Origin: Pseudomonadota bacterium
GTDB taxonomy: Bacteria; Pseudomonadota; Gammaproteobacteria; Steroidobacterales; Woeseiaceae
Length of the DNA stretch: 64,000 nt
Direction: 5' to 3'
Assembly (NCBI GenBank): GCA_022560695.1
Contig: JADFSP010000009.1
Coordinates: 1-64,000, forward strand
Both the position numbers and the translations under genes were made by a program. Under the pieces are notes generated by a model. That model did no database searches and was not told the DNA's origin. It saw only the letters and a list, made by a program, of their open reading frames with translations. Shown piece by piece: positions 27,958 through 35,455 of the stretch. Positions within the stretch are counted from its first letter, which is position 1. Each line of letters begins with the position of its first letter.

Positions 27958-28061
27958 AACTAACGTCTAAGCTAATCAGACACCGAGCATATGGCGCGGA
28001 GGTTGCCCATTGCAAGAAGCGTGACGACAGCTGATGTTGCAGGTGCAGCGCATTGTTAGGC
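27958..28061 (-). repeat. attC site 2
   Basis: 104 bp. Minus-strand ends are GCCTAAC followed by AATGCGCTGCACC, and GCTTAGAC followed by GTTAGTT. Inner ATCAG/CTGAT pair. It lies between the YggL-like gene (ends 28068) and higB (starts 27913). Confidence 0.82.
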
Positions 28062-28067
28062 TGCGCT

Positions 28068-28340
28068 TCACTCGATATACACCGGCCCAACCTTGACACT
28101 CGAAATTTCTTGCTGTGCTTCAAGCCAACTTTTGACTAGCTCTCGGTCGAGTTCAGTGAGTTCGTGGTCACCGTCGGGTTCGATATGGCCTTGGCAGTTC
28201 GGAAATCCGCCACCGCCAAATTGCAATCGATTGGCTTCGGCGGTGTCAGCAATAAACTGGTCTAGGACGCGTTCCATATCGGCATGCGATGTGTCCATGC
28301 CGAAGGAGAATATGACTGAAACACTTGAAATTTGTGACAT
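28068..28340 (-). CDS. YggL-like (DUF469) protein, integron cassette gene
   Basis: 90 residues. The middle and end follow E. coli YggL, a 50S-subunit-associated protein: LDQFIADTAEANRLQFGGGG, then ELTELDRELVKSWLEAQQ and a short strand near the C-terminus. The N-terminal basic part of YggL is missing, so the cassette version is shortened. Role inferred from the family only. The stop codon is seven bases before attC site 2. Confidence 0.7.
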   Translation of the reverse strand: MSQISSVSVIFSFGMDTSHADMERVLDQFIADTAEANRLQFGGGGFPNCQGHIEPDGDHELTELDRELVKSWLEAQQEISSVKVGPVYIE

Positions 28341-28386
28341 GGAGAATTTTTGAAAAAGGCTGAGATATTGAGGGGCTCGCCGCGCC

Positions 28387-28393
28387 GCCTAAC
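28387..28393 (-). repeat. Solitary attC 3' core at the array edge
   Basis: GTTAGGC on the minus strand, 47 bases upstream of the YggL-like start. This is what remains at a cassette boundary when the rest of the preceding attC or attI is lost. No matching partner core is found in the next 130 bases. Confidence 0.45.
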
Positions 28394-28652
28394 GTCAATT
28401 ATGTTGCATCAATGAAGGTTTTAAATGCTTACAATCCGCAGTTTACCACGCTGGATGTTGCGCAAGTGTTTGATCTGCTTCAGAGTCGAGATTGATATGT
28501 TGCTAATGTGACTTCACGTTATCTAGATTCGCGAATTCTGATTGCAGAATTTACCCCGTGATTACTCGTCGCATCGCTTGAAGCTCTGGATATGCCGAGT
28601 GCCGTTGTTGATCAAGTCAGCTCCTGTATTCTTGAATATCGAACCGACATCT
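28394..28652. other. Non-coding flank of the cassette array
   Basis: About 260 relatively AT-rich bases. It holds only a 27-codon open frame (28412-28495, plus strand) without recognisable identity. No integrase, attI, or promoter was identified. Confidence 0.5.
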
Positions 28653-29282
28653 TTATCGACGAGAAACAAACAAATACGTCAGTGCGAACGCGAGCAGGGT
28701 TGCGAATACGACGATCGATGAACGTGACTCGGGCAGATAGCCTGCGCGAAGGAAATTGCTGCTGATGTGGGCGACGCCCCACAGGTCTCCGCTTCCTTTT
28801 CCGACCACTAACTGGCCGCGCATGCCTTTTTCCATGTGCTGCGCGATATCGCAATGGATCAGGTAGTTGCGATGTTGTGCTGGCACAATGAACGTGCCGG
28901 TTCGTGTCTGGCCGCCCGATGCTTCCAGGTGGAACATCGCGGCCGGGTACAGGTAGTTTGGCAGCCCATGCACCATCCATTGATGGCGCACGTCATCTTC
29001 GTTGATCAATGTCACGCTCACGCGACTGCATGGTTCGACACGAACTTCGTGCTGGCTCATTCCGTACGTCATTCCCGGTTCGTTTGCGTACTTCCGACCA
29101 ACCCGGATGGTGATTTCGTGGTCTCGGCTTATCGCCTCGCAGTCACGCGGCAGCACGTCGGTGTTTTCGTTCATGACGACGCCCGCTGGCGTAATTGCCA
29201 TGTTGTGTTTGCTATGTTCCTCGGACTGCGCCGCCGCGGCTGGCGGCATGAGAAAAATCAACGCGATGATTGCGCCACGCAT
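28653..29282 (-). CDS. Cupredoxin-domain copper protein, membrane-anchored at C-terminus
   Basis: 209 residues from the ATG at 29282, overlapping the multicopper oxidase stop by one base (TGATG). Signal peptide 1-19 (IIALIFLMPPAAAAQ), cupredoxin fold about 55-162, and a C-terminal membrane segment about 189-206. Type-1 copper ligands are visible: H100 or H105 (HQWMVHG), C144 and H149 (HCDIAQHM), M154. Likely an electron partner or copper chaperone for the co-encoded oxidase in the periplasm. Confidence 0.82.
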   Translation of the reverse strand: MRGAIIALIFLMPPAAAAQSEEHSKHNMAITPAGVVMNENTDVLPRDCEAISRDHEITIRVGRKYANEPGMTYGMSQHEVRVEPCSRVSVTLINEDDVRHQWMVHGLPNYLYPAAMFHLEASGGQTRTGTFIVPAQHRNYLIHCDIAQHMEKGMRGQLVVGKGSGDLWGVAHISSNFLRAGYLPESRSSIVVFATLLAFALTYLFVSRR

Positions 29283-30958
29283 CAGGACCTCCGGCGCCGA
29301 CGGAACCCGGACGCACCCAGCGCGATCAGCATTCCGGCCGCGATGGCCAGGCACGCGATGCGTAACATCAGGCGCCAGTCCGTTCCTGCATCCGAGAACA
29401 GTCCGGGTGCGTAAGACTCCCACACCGGAACTTCTCTGCGGTAATACGCCTCGGTGAAATACGCATCCCATGACACACCCCGGGTTTTCGGCCAGCCGTT
29501 CTGTCCAAGATACTCGCTGTACACGATTGCGCTGATGTTGCCACCGGGGCCTATGCCGTCAGTCGTGATGCCCCGATTCTGGTGATCATGGTACGGCCAG
29601 ATGCCGGGGCCGTAGGCATGCACGCCGTCGTTTGTGAACTCGAGTTCGAGATCGGCGCGCTGCGCCGTGGCGAGCCAGACAACATCCTGCGGAGCCCTCG
29701 CCGCAGGCGGAAGTTCAACACCGTCTCTATGCGTGACAGTGAACTTGTGTCCGTGCGTGTGCAATGCGATGCCCTTCGCACCACCATTGACAACGCGCAA
29801 TTTTATGCGTTGGCCTGCATCCGCGACCAACAGCGACTCCCGGAACGTGTAAGGGAACGAGCGCCCGTTCAATATGAAGTAATCGCTCGTCGAATCGGTG
29901 ACGTCATACTCGCGATGCATCGATCGCGTTATGAGACGCGGATCATTATTGATCTGTATGCGTTCGGACAATTCCTTGTCCAAATCGAGATAATGCAGGT
30001 CGTATTCCTGGTCGTAGTTGTCTCGCAACGCCACCGACGGGGCACGCACGTGGCCGGCGCCAACATTCATTGTCTGTAGCCAGTTGTTCGGCCGATTCTC
30101 TTCAATGACGAACAGTCCCTGCAAGCCCATCATTACGTGCACGTGCGGTTGCACGTGGCAATGATAAAACATCGTGCCTGATGACCTGGGCGTCAGCTCG
30201 TAGGTTCTCGCCGTGCCGGGCAACACAGGCGACTCGCTCGTGAACGGCACGCCCTCATTGCCCTGGCCGTCGGCGTTCACGAAGCCGTGATCGGCGCCGT
30301 GCAAATGCAACGTGTGTGGCATGTAATGCGTATTCTCAAGAGTAATACGAATGCGGTCGCCCTGCTCCACACGAATCGCCGGCGACGGCAGCCGCAACGA
30401 ATCGCGCGCCTTGTTCGAACTGAAGTTCTCCACGGCCATGCCGACCAACTTGGGCGCGAACACCCAGAGGCCGGGGCGAATTCCGGGTGCGATCTCATAG
30501 CGCGTAACCGGGCCCTGAGTAATTGCGGAGCCGCCGTTGAGCTCGGCGACTTCGAGGCGGATATGGATCTCATCGGGATCGCCATCGCCATCGAGGTCGC
30601 GGCCCTTCACTACAGCATCGGCCGTCAGTCCGCTGCGCAGCAAGGTTTCCTGTGACACGTTGTTCGTGCCCCTTACGAACGCGGCGACAGCGAATGGATT
30701 ATCGGCAACGCATGTCGGCGATCGTCTGATATCGACATCCTCAATTGTTTGTGCCTCGCGCCAACCCGACAGATCGGGCGGACAGAATGTCTCCGGCTGT
30801 AAGTCAGCAGGCGCAACTGACTCGGGCAACGCCCGAAAGGACTCTGCACCGAACCACTGCGTCAGCTTGAGCCGCACGGTCAACGGATACCACTGCGGCG
30901 GATAGCTCACGAGCGCAAGCACGATCGCAATCACGATTAACCAGTGTCGCCTTTCCAT
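29282..30958 (-). CDS. Multicopper oxidase with type-1 site in the N-terminal half
   Basis: 558 residues, with membrane segments at both ends (about 7-20 and 531-550). Copper motifs: HLHG (218-221), HCH-x3-H-x4-M (H266, C267, H268, H272, M277), HTHGH (400-404), and HDH (457-459). The last motif, which in laccases is HCH and supplies the type-1 cysteine, has aspartate instead; the cysteine ligand is in the first HCH. A Ca-binding-like DLDGDGDPDE lies at 121-130. Oxidises a metal or organic substrate using O2; substrate unknown. Confidence 0.85.
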   Translation of the reverse strand: MERRHWLIVIAIVLALVSYPPQWYPLTVRLKLTQWFGAESFRALPESVAPADLQPETFCPPDLSGWREAQTIEDVDIRRSPTCVADNPFAVAAFVRGTNNVSQETLLRSGLTADAVVKGRDLDGDGDPDEIHIRLEVAELNGGSAITQGPVTRYEIAPGIRPGLWVFAPKLVGMAVENFSSNKARDSLRLPSPAIRVEQGDRIRITLENTHYMPHTLHLHGADHGFVNADGQGNEGVPFTSESPVLPGTARTYELTPRSSGTMFYHCHVQPHVHVMMGLQGLFVIEENRPNNWLQTMNVGAGHVRAPSVALRDNYDQEYDLHYLDLDKELSERIQINNDPRLITRSMHREYDVTDSTSDYFILNGRSFPYTFRESLLVADAGQRIKLRVVNGGAKGIALHTHGHKFTVTHRDGVELPPAARAPQDVVWLATAQRADLELEFTNDGVHAYGPGIWPYHDHQNRGITTDGIGPGGNISAIVYSEYLGQNGWPKTRGVSWDAYFTEAYYRREVPVWESYAPGLFSDAGTDWRLMLRIACLAIAAGMLIALGASGFRRRRRS

Positions 30959-31578
30959 CAGCCTGCCTGCCGTGGCTCGCGGCGAACATGATTCCGCAGG
31001 TACCAGATAGCGGCCGCCGGAAAAAGAAATGCGAGAAGACCGACGATCGGCCAGATAAAGTCGAGGATCGTGCGACCAACTTCGAACGGAAACACAGCGC
31101 TGTAGATTTCGTCGCTCGTCGGATGACCGGCCGTGACAATGCCGATGTACGCGCCTTCTTCCGCCAGTGTCGGTTCGACGACAAGAGATGCATCGGCCTC
31201 GATCGTCGGAGGATGGTAATAGACCGTGTGCGCGTCGATATCCGCAATTGCCTGCACATCCTCCAGGCGCACGAATTGTCCCAATCCGGTCACGTCCCGG
31301 ATGATGCGAAAGTCGATGGGCACTTCCTTCATGCTGTCATGCAGGTAGTCAAGCACGAATATCGTGGGGCCCACATCAGGCAAATCCTCGCAAAATTGCC
31401 GGTTGCCGCTGGTCTCGGGCTGAAATGCGGTGAAGTGCGCCTCGTAGAAACCGATCTTGATCTTGCAGACGTCGTCCTGGAGCACGACACCGCCGCCGGC
31501 GATCGCGGACGCCGCGGACAGCGATAGCAAACAGCAGCCAGTAAGCCGCGAAGCGTATGACAGGTATTGTATTTTCAA
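30958..31578 (-). CDS. Envelope protein of the copper operon, unknown family
   Basis: 206 residues from a TTG start. Signal peptide (LTGCCLLSLSAASAIAGG), a periplasmic domain with two cysteines (VCKIKIGFYEAHF, QFCEDLPDVG) and a histidine-rich strand (DAHTVYYHPP), then a membrane segment (about 170-192) and a basic tail. Overlaps the oxidase gene by one base. May assist copper loading, but that is a guess from position. Confidence 0.72.
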   Translation of the reverse strand: MKIQYLSYASRLTGCCLLSLSAASAIAGGGVVLQDDVCKIKIGFYEAHFTAFQPETSGNRQFCEDLPDVGPTIFVLDYLHDSMKEVPIDFRIIRDVTGLGQFVRLEDVQAIADIDAHTVYYHPPTIEADASLVVEPTLAEEGAYIGIVTAGHPTSDEIYSAVFPFEVGRTILDFIWPIVGLLAFLFPAAAIWYLRNHVRREPRQAG

Positions 31579-31619
31579 GGCTCGTATCAGTCTCGCCAGG
31601 CCGGTGGCGCCGCAAGATT

Positions 31620-32009
31620 CTAGTTATTCCGCCTCGGAGTATACAGCGGTGCCTCTTCGGCCGTGATCTGTTCGATCTTGATCGTCCAACGCGCGAACGT
31701 CGAGCTTATGCGTAGCTGGTAGACGCCACCATCGTTGAACAGCTTCAGTCCATTGCCCCTGTGCCTGGTGCGTAAAACGCGGCCAACGTGGCGACCCGTC
31801 TTCGCTTCGATCAAGCTGATATCGAGTGCGATCAGCTCCGTATAGTCGCTATTTACGTGCCAGTCCAGCAACCATGGCCCATCGACCGTGAATTCGGCCG
31901 TGGTCGTGCTATTGGTGCCACGAAACTCTTTGACGATTTCGCCGCCGCTCACTGATGTGCTCATCAGGGCCAGCAACGATGCGCATGCCAGTCGGTTTAT
32001 TGCGTTCAT
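31620..32009 (-). CDS. Small secreted protein, unknown function
   Basis: 129 residues. Signal peptide (LACASLLALMSTSVSGG) and a compact beta-rich body (VDGPWLLDWHVNSDYTELIA, GNGLKLFNDGGVYQLRISS). No motif I can name. It is first in line before the copper operon (41-base gap) and may be part of it. Confidence 0.65.
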   Translation of the reverse strand: MNAINRLACASLLALMSTSVSGGEIVKEFRGTNSTTTAEFTVDGPWLLDWHVNSDYTELIALDISLIEAKTGRHVGRVLRTRHRGNGLKLFNDGGVYQLRISSTFARWTIKIEQITAEEAPLYTPRRNN

Positions 32010-32087
32010 GATCGAATGTCCTGCCAGCTTTCCCGCCTCCCGAAGGTTACCCTAACTCTGACCCCTTTTTAGGACGATCGTTTTAAA

Positions 32088-32247
32088 AAGTGGGGTCGAA
32101 CCGGAATAAGTGGGAATAAGTGGGGTCGAACCGAACTTTTCTTGCGTCCATCCAGTTAACTCTGACCACGCTCAGGAAAACTTCGGTTCGACCCCACTTA
32201 TTGGAAAACTTCGGTTCGACCCCACTTATTCCGGTTCGACCCCACTT
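32088..32247. repeat. Cluster of five direct and inverted 16-bp repeats
   Basis: AAGTGGGGTCGAACCG occurs twice on the plus strand (32088-32103, 32118-32133) and its reverse complement three times (32184-32199, 32212-32227, 32232-32247). Related phrases TAACTCTGACCCC (from 32053) and TTAACTCTGACC (from 32156) lie nearby. The RNA could fold into alternative long hairpins. This resembles REP/BIME-type elements mobilised by RAYT transposases; no transposase is present here. Confidence 0.75.
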
Positions 32248-32248
32248 T

Positions 32249-32404
32249 CTAGCAGGAACCGGGCTTCGCGGTGATCAGCAGCGTCTGCAGCTCTTTCTGG
32301 TAATCGGAGGCAGTGGCGGAACTGCCGCGTCCGGTATCGCGTGAGCAGGCGGTCAAGATGATGCTGGTGATGACGACTACGATCGTCAGTGGATGGTTGT
32401 GCAC
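32249..32404 (-). CDS. Small lipoprotein candidate
   Basis: 51 codons from GTG at 32404, with GAGGT six bases upstream. The N-terminus is a lipoprotein signal (TIVVVITSIILTAC, lipobox LTAC), leaving a mature peptide of about 32 residues. The stop codon is two bases from the inverted-repeat cluster. Short but well formed; still could be chance. Confidence 0.5.
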   Translation of the reverse strand: MHNHPLTIVVVITSIILTACSRDTGRGSSATASDYQKELQTLLITAKPGSC

Positions 32405-32469
32405 TTGATTACCTCGTAGCTTCGATCCGGAAAATATAGTCTGCGGCCACCATAGTCGCAATCCCGGGA

Positions 32470-33411
32470 TCACTCCGGCGTGACGTTTCGGGTGTCGCGG
32501 CAACAATCGTCGTCCCAATACGGTACGCCAGCGAATTTGCCGGCCAGAAAGTCGATGAATTCGCGCACCCGGTAAGACAGATGTCGCGTGGGCGGGTAAA
32601 CGGCATAGGCTGGTAACACGGGCCATTCGTATTCCGTCAATATTGGCACGAGTTCGCCGCGCCGGATTGCGTCGCCAGCGATAAATGTCGGCTGCATGAC
32701 AATGCCGAGGCCCTGAACAGCCGCCAGGCAAAGAAAATCCCCGCTGCTCGCCGTCATCGTCACATTGATATCGACGCGGTGGCGCTCGCCGTTCCTGTCA
32801 CTACAGACCCACCGCCCCGAATCCGCGAGATTGCCGTAGACCAGGCAGCGGTGGTCACGCAGGTCACCCGGCGTCCGCGGTACACCGTGCTCTTCGAAGT
32901 AGCGGCTCGATCCGCAAACGACTGTCCTTGACTCGAACAAGCGCCGCGCTATCAGCGTGGAGTCGGCAAGATGACCGATGCGGACCGCAAGATCGACGCC
33001 CTCCTCGATCAGGTCGATACGACGATCGTTGAGATCCAGGTCGAACGTCACTTTCGGGTGCAGTTGGCTGAACTCGGAAATCGGCACGTACATGTGGCGA
33101 GTGCCGAATGACAATGGCAACGCGACGCTCAGCGTGCCACGCAATTCGCCGTGCTGCTGTGCCACGGCCGACTCGGCCTCCTCCAGATCGGCCAGAATGC
33201 GTGCACTGTGTTCGTAGAAGCTGTGGCCGGTTTCGGTCACGTTCAACCGTCGTGTCGTGCGCCGCAGCAGTTGCACCCCGAGGCGTTCCTCCAGGGCGGA
33301 CACGCGCCGGCTGACAGCGGATTTATCAGCATCCAGCCGCCCGGCGGCGGCCGTAAAGCTGCCAGCCTCCACGACGGCGACAAATGCCTGCAAGTCCTCG
33401 AATCGGTCCAT
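32470..33411 (-). CDS. LysR-family transcriptional regulator
   Basis: 313 residues. The N-terminal winged helix is typical (MDRFEDLQAFVAVVEAGSFT, then AAGRLDADKSAVSRRVSALE), followed by a substrate-binding domain. Of the CrgA/AaeR-like group judging from the beginning. Divergently transcribed from azoR with a palindromic operator in the shared promoter, so it most likely controls azoR and the pirin gene in response to an electrophile or quinone. Confidence 0.94.
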   Translation of the reverse strand: MDRFEDLQAFVAVVEAGSFTAAAGRLDADKSAVSRRVSALEERLGVQLLRRTTRRLNVTETGHSFYEHSARILADLEEAESAVAQQHGELRGTLSVALPLSFGTRHMYVPISEFSQLHPKVTFDLDLNDRRIDLIEEGVDLAVRIGHLADSTLIARRLFESRTVVCGSSRYFEEHGVPRTPGDLRDHRCLVYGNLADSGRWVCSDRNGERHRVDINVTMTASSGDFLCLAAVQGLGIVMQPTFIAGDAIRRGELVPILTEYEWPVLPAYAVYPPTRHLSYRVREFIDFLAGKFAGVPYWDDDCCRDTRNVTPE

Positions 33412-33440
33412 ATTGTTGTGATTCTCGAAACAATATTGTT
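33410..33440. promoter_or_regulatory. Putative LysR operator in the lysR-azoR intergenic region
   Basis: ATATTGTT-N11-AACAATAT (33410-33436), matching the T-N11-A layout of LysR-type boxes, overlapped by a 12-bp palindrome AACAATATTGTT (33429-33440). It overlaps the first codon of the regulator gene, consistent with autorepression and control of azoR. Confidence 0.65.
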
Positions 33441-33534
33441 CGAATTTTAGTCTTTATCTCCGATTCGTCAATAGTCAAACTGCCTTCTCAACGACAACGG
33501 GCGGCGACCGCCCCGCAGGACAGGAGACACGGGC

Positions 33535-34185
33535 ATGCAAGCACCAACGAACCGGGGTACGGAAAAACTTCGGGTACTCGAAGTCAGTGCCAGTGGCCGG
33601 GTTGGCGATTCAGTCAGCCGCGTACTGACACAAGACCTGATCAACGCACTCGAGCACCGTTACGGCTCTGTCGACCTGACACGCCGTGACCTCATCGACG
33701 GAGTCCCATTCGTCAACGAGTCCTGGATCAGCGCCAACTTTACCGACTCGGACGAACGCACGGTTGCACACCAGGCAGCGCTCGCCGGGTCCGACGGCCT
33801 CGTGGCGGAGCTGCTCGAAGCGGATGTCCTCGTCATCGGCGTACCGATCTATAATTTCGGCGTGCCGGCCGCGTTCAAGGCCTGGATCGACATGATCGCG
33901 CGTGCTCGACTGACGTTCCGCTACACCGAAAACGGACCTGAAGGTCTGCTCGCAGGGACAAAAGCCTATGTCATCGTAAGCTCCGGCGGCGTGCCCGTCG
34001 ACAGCCCGGCCGATTTTGCAACACCGTACATCCGTCATGTGCTCGGATTTATCGGCATCACCGATGTCGATATCATTGCCGCTGACCAGCTCAACAGCAA
34101 AGCCGACGAATCGATCGACGCGGCGCGCGTGCGTATTGCCGAACTCGTTCCTGCATCGCAGCCATCAGACACCCGGGCTGCCTGA
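33535..34185 (+). CDS. azoR: FMN-dependent NADH:quinone/azo reductase
   Basis: 216 residues in the flavodoxin-like fold of AzoR. Signature parts: LEVSASGRVGDSVSRVLTQ (phosphate-binding loop), DVLVIGVPIYNFGVPAAFKA, DMIARARLTFRYTENGPEGL, and the active segment YVIVSSGGVP. It reduces quinones and azo dyes with NADH, protecting against electrophiles. Next to the divergent lysR gene and 29 bases ahead of the pirin gene. Confidence 0.93.
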   Translation: MQAPTNRGTEKLRVLEVSASGRVGDSVSRVLTQDLINALEHRYGSVDLTRRDLIDGVPFVNESWISANFTDSDERTVAHQAALAGSDGLVAELLEADVLVIGVPIYNFGVPAAFKAWIDMIARARLTFRYTENGPEGLLAGTKAYVIVSSGGVPVDSPADFATPYIRHVLGFIGITDVDIIAADQLNSKADESIDAARVRIAELVPASQPSDTRAA

Positions 34186-34217
34186 TACACGCAGCAAATT
34201 CAGAGGAGACCAGAGTG

Positions 34218-34913
34218 ATGGACATCATCCGATCCGACAGTCGCGGTAGCGCCGATCATGGTTGGCTCAAGAGCCAGCACACGTTTTCATTCGCTGACTA
34301 TCACAACCCGGCGAGGATGGGGTTCGGTAGTCTTCGTGTCATCAACGAGGACTACATCGAACCCGGAAAAGGATTTGGTACTCACCCGCACAGAGACATG
34401 GAAATCATCACTTACGTCATCGACGGGGCGCTTGAGCATAAAGACAATATGGGCAATGGCTCGGTAATCCGGCCGGGCGATGTTCAGCGCATGACGGCCG
34501 GCACCGGCGTGTCGCACAGCGAGTACAACCACTCCAGCGAAGATCGCGTGCATCTCCTGCAGATATGGATACAGCCGGAGAAAAACGGAATACAGCCGGG
34601 CTATGAACAGAAATTCTTCGCGCCTGACGAGAAGCGCAATCGGTGGCGGCTTGTGGGGTCGCGTGACGGTCGCGGCAATTCACTGACCATTCATCAGGAT
34701 GTCGACCTGTACGCGAGCCTCCTCGAAAAGGGTCGGGCGCTCGAGCATCGCTTCGGAGGACGTCGACTCGGTTTCCTGCACGTCGTTGCCGGTGCTATCG
34801 AATCTGACGGCGAACGGCTGGCTGCCGGCGACGCCCTGGCGATTTCGGATCAGGCCACTCTGACGTTGCAAGCGACGCAGGATTCCGAGCTGCTGCTATT
34901 CGACATGGCTTGA
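34218..34913 (+). CDS. yhhW: Pirin-family protein (quercetin dioxygenase YhhW type)
   Basis: 231 residues from ATG 34218 with GAGGAG nine bases upstream (a GTG three bases earlier is also possible). Bicupin with metal ligands of the first cupin present: H56, H58 (GTHPHRDME), H100 and E102 (GVSHSEYNHS). YhhW oxidises quercetin in vitro. Placed behind azoR, so the pair likely handles quinone- or flavonoid-type stress. Confidence 0.9.
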   Translation: MDIIRSDSRGSADHGWLKSQHTFSFADYHNPARMGFGSLRVINEDYIEPGKGFGTHPHRDMEIITYVIDGALEHKDNMGNGSVIRPGDVQRMTAGTGVSHSEYNHSSEDRVHLLQIWIQPEKNGIQPGYEQKFFAPDEKRNRWRLVGSRDGRGNSLTIHQDVDLYASLLEKGRALEHRFGGRRLGFLHVVAGAIESDGERLAAGDALAISDQATLTLQATQDSELLLFDMA

Positions 34914-34962
34914 CGACACGGCAACGACTCTCCGGTCCTCATTTTCAGCCCCAATCGATGCG

Positions 34963-35436
34963 CTAGGCAGGAACCTTTTCCGTCTTGACGGCTTCGATGG
35001 GCGCGGGTTTTTTTGGTGCGACAACCTTCGGCGGTTCGCCCATATCGATTCTTCCAGCAAACCTCGCGCCGTCTTCCATGATGATACGGGCACAGAATAT
35101 ATTGCCCTTCACGTCGGCGCCGTTTGCCAGCGAAACCACGCCCTCACTGTGAATGTCTCCAACGAGGTGGCCTTCAATGATGACGGAACTCGCGTGAATG
35201 TCCGCCTTTACCCGGCCTTGCTTGCCCACCGTGAGATTTTTCCTGTGATGGGCAATCGTGCCTTCTATGCGACCTTCGATGATGAGATCCTCGTCGGCCG
35301 ACAGTTCTCCCTTGAACACCAGTGTAGGCCCAATGACCGATACATTCTTGGACCGCACTGGCCGCGCCTGACCGATTTTGGGCGGTGACGCGATGTCCCG
35401 CTCATCATCGGCATCTGCCTTCTTGAACATTGACAT
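34963..35436 (-). CDS. Bactofilin (polymer-forming cytoskeletal protein)
   Basis: 157 residues. The central beta-helix of about 95 residues (NVSVIGPTLVFKGELSADED, then GRIEGTI, GRVKADIHASSVIIEG, NIFCARIIMEDGARFAGRI) has the regular repeat of bactofilins, flanked by short disordered proline/lysine tails. Bactofilins form non-nucleotide filaments that organise envelope or wall enzymes. Adjacent to no obvious M23 peptidase here. Confidence 0.93.
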   Translation of the reverse strand: MSMFKKADADDERDIASPPKIGQARPVRSKNVSVIGPTLVFKGELSADEDLIIEGRIEGTIAHHRKNLTVGKQGRVKADIHASSVIIEGHLVGDIHSEGVVSLANGADVKGNIFCARIIMEDGARFAGRIDMGEPPKVVAPKKPAPIEAVKTEKVPA

Positions 35437-35455
35437 CTTATCCTCCGCTCTCGTC

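Larger units (their letters stand above)
26781..28393 (-). mobile_element. Integron cassette array without integrase (CALIN)
   Basis: Three cassettes, all on the minus strand, each an ORF unit followed by an attC-type recombination site: YggL-like gene plus attC (27958-28061); higBA plus attC (27225-27329); membrane-protein gene plus a degenerate attC (26781-26854). A lone GTTAGGC core (minus strand, 28387-28393) marks the entry edge. The two full sites have 7-base cores GCCTAAC/AACTAAC and GTTAGGC/GTTAGTT and share AACAATGCGCTG after the first core, as in known attC sites. No tyrosine-recombinase integrase gene lies in the window. Confidence 0.82.

Noticed and set aside
28412..28495. 27-codon frame to the right of the cassette array
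   Set aside because: Too short, no ribosome site, no family.
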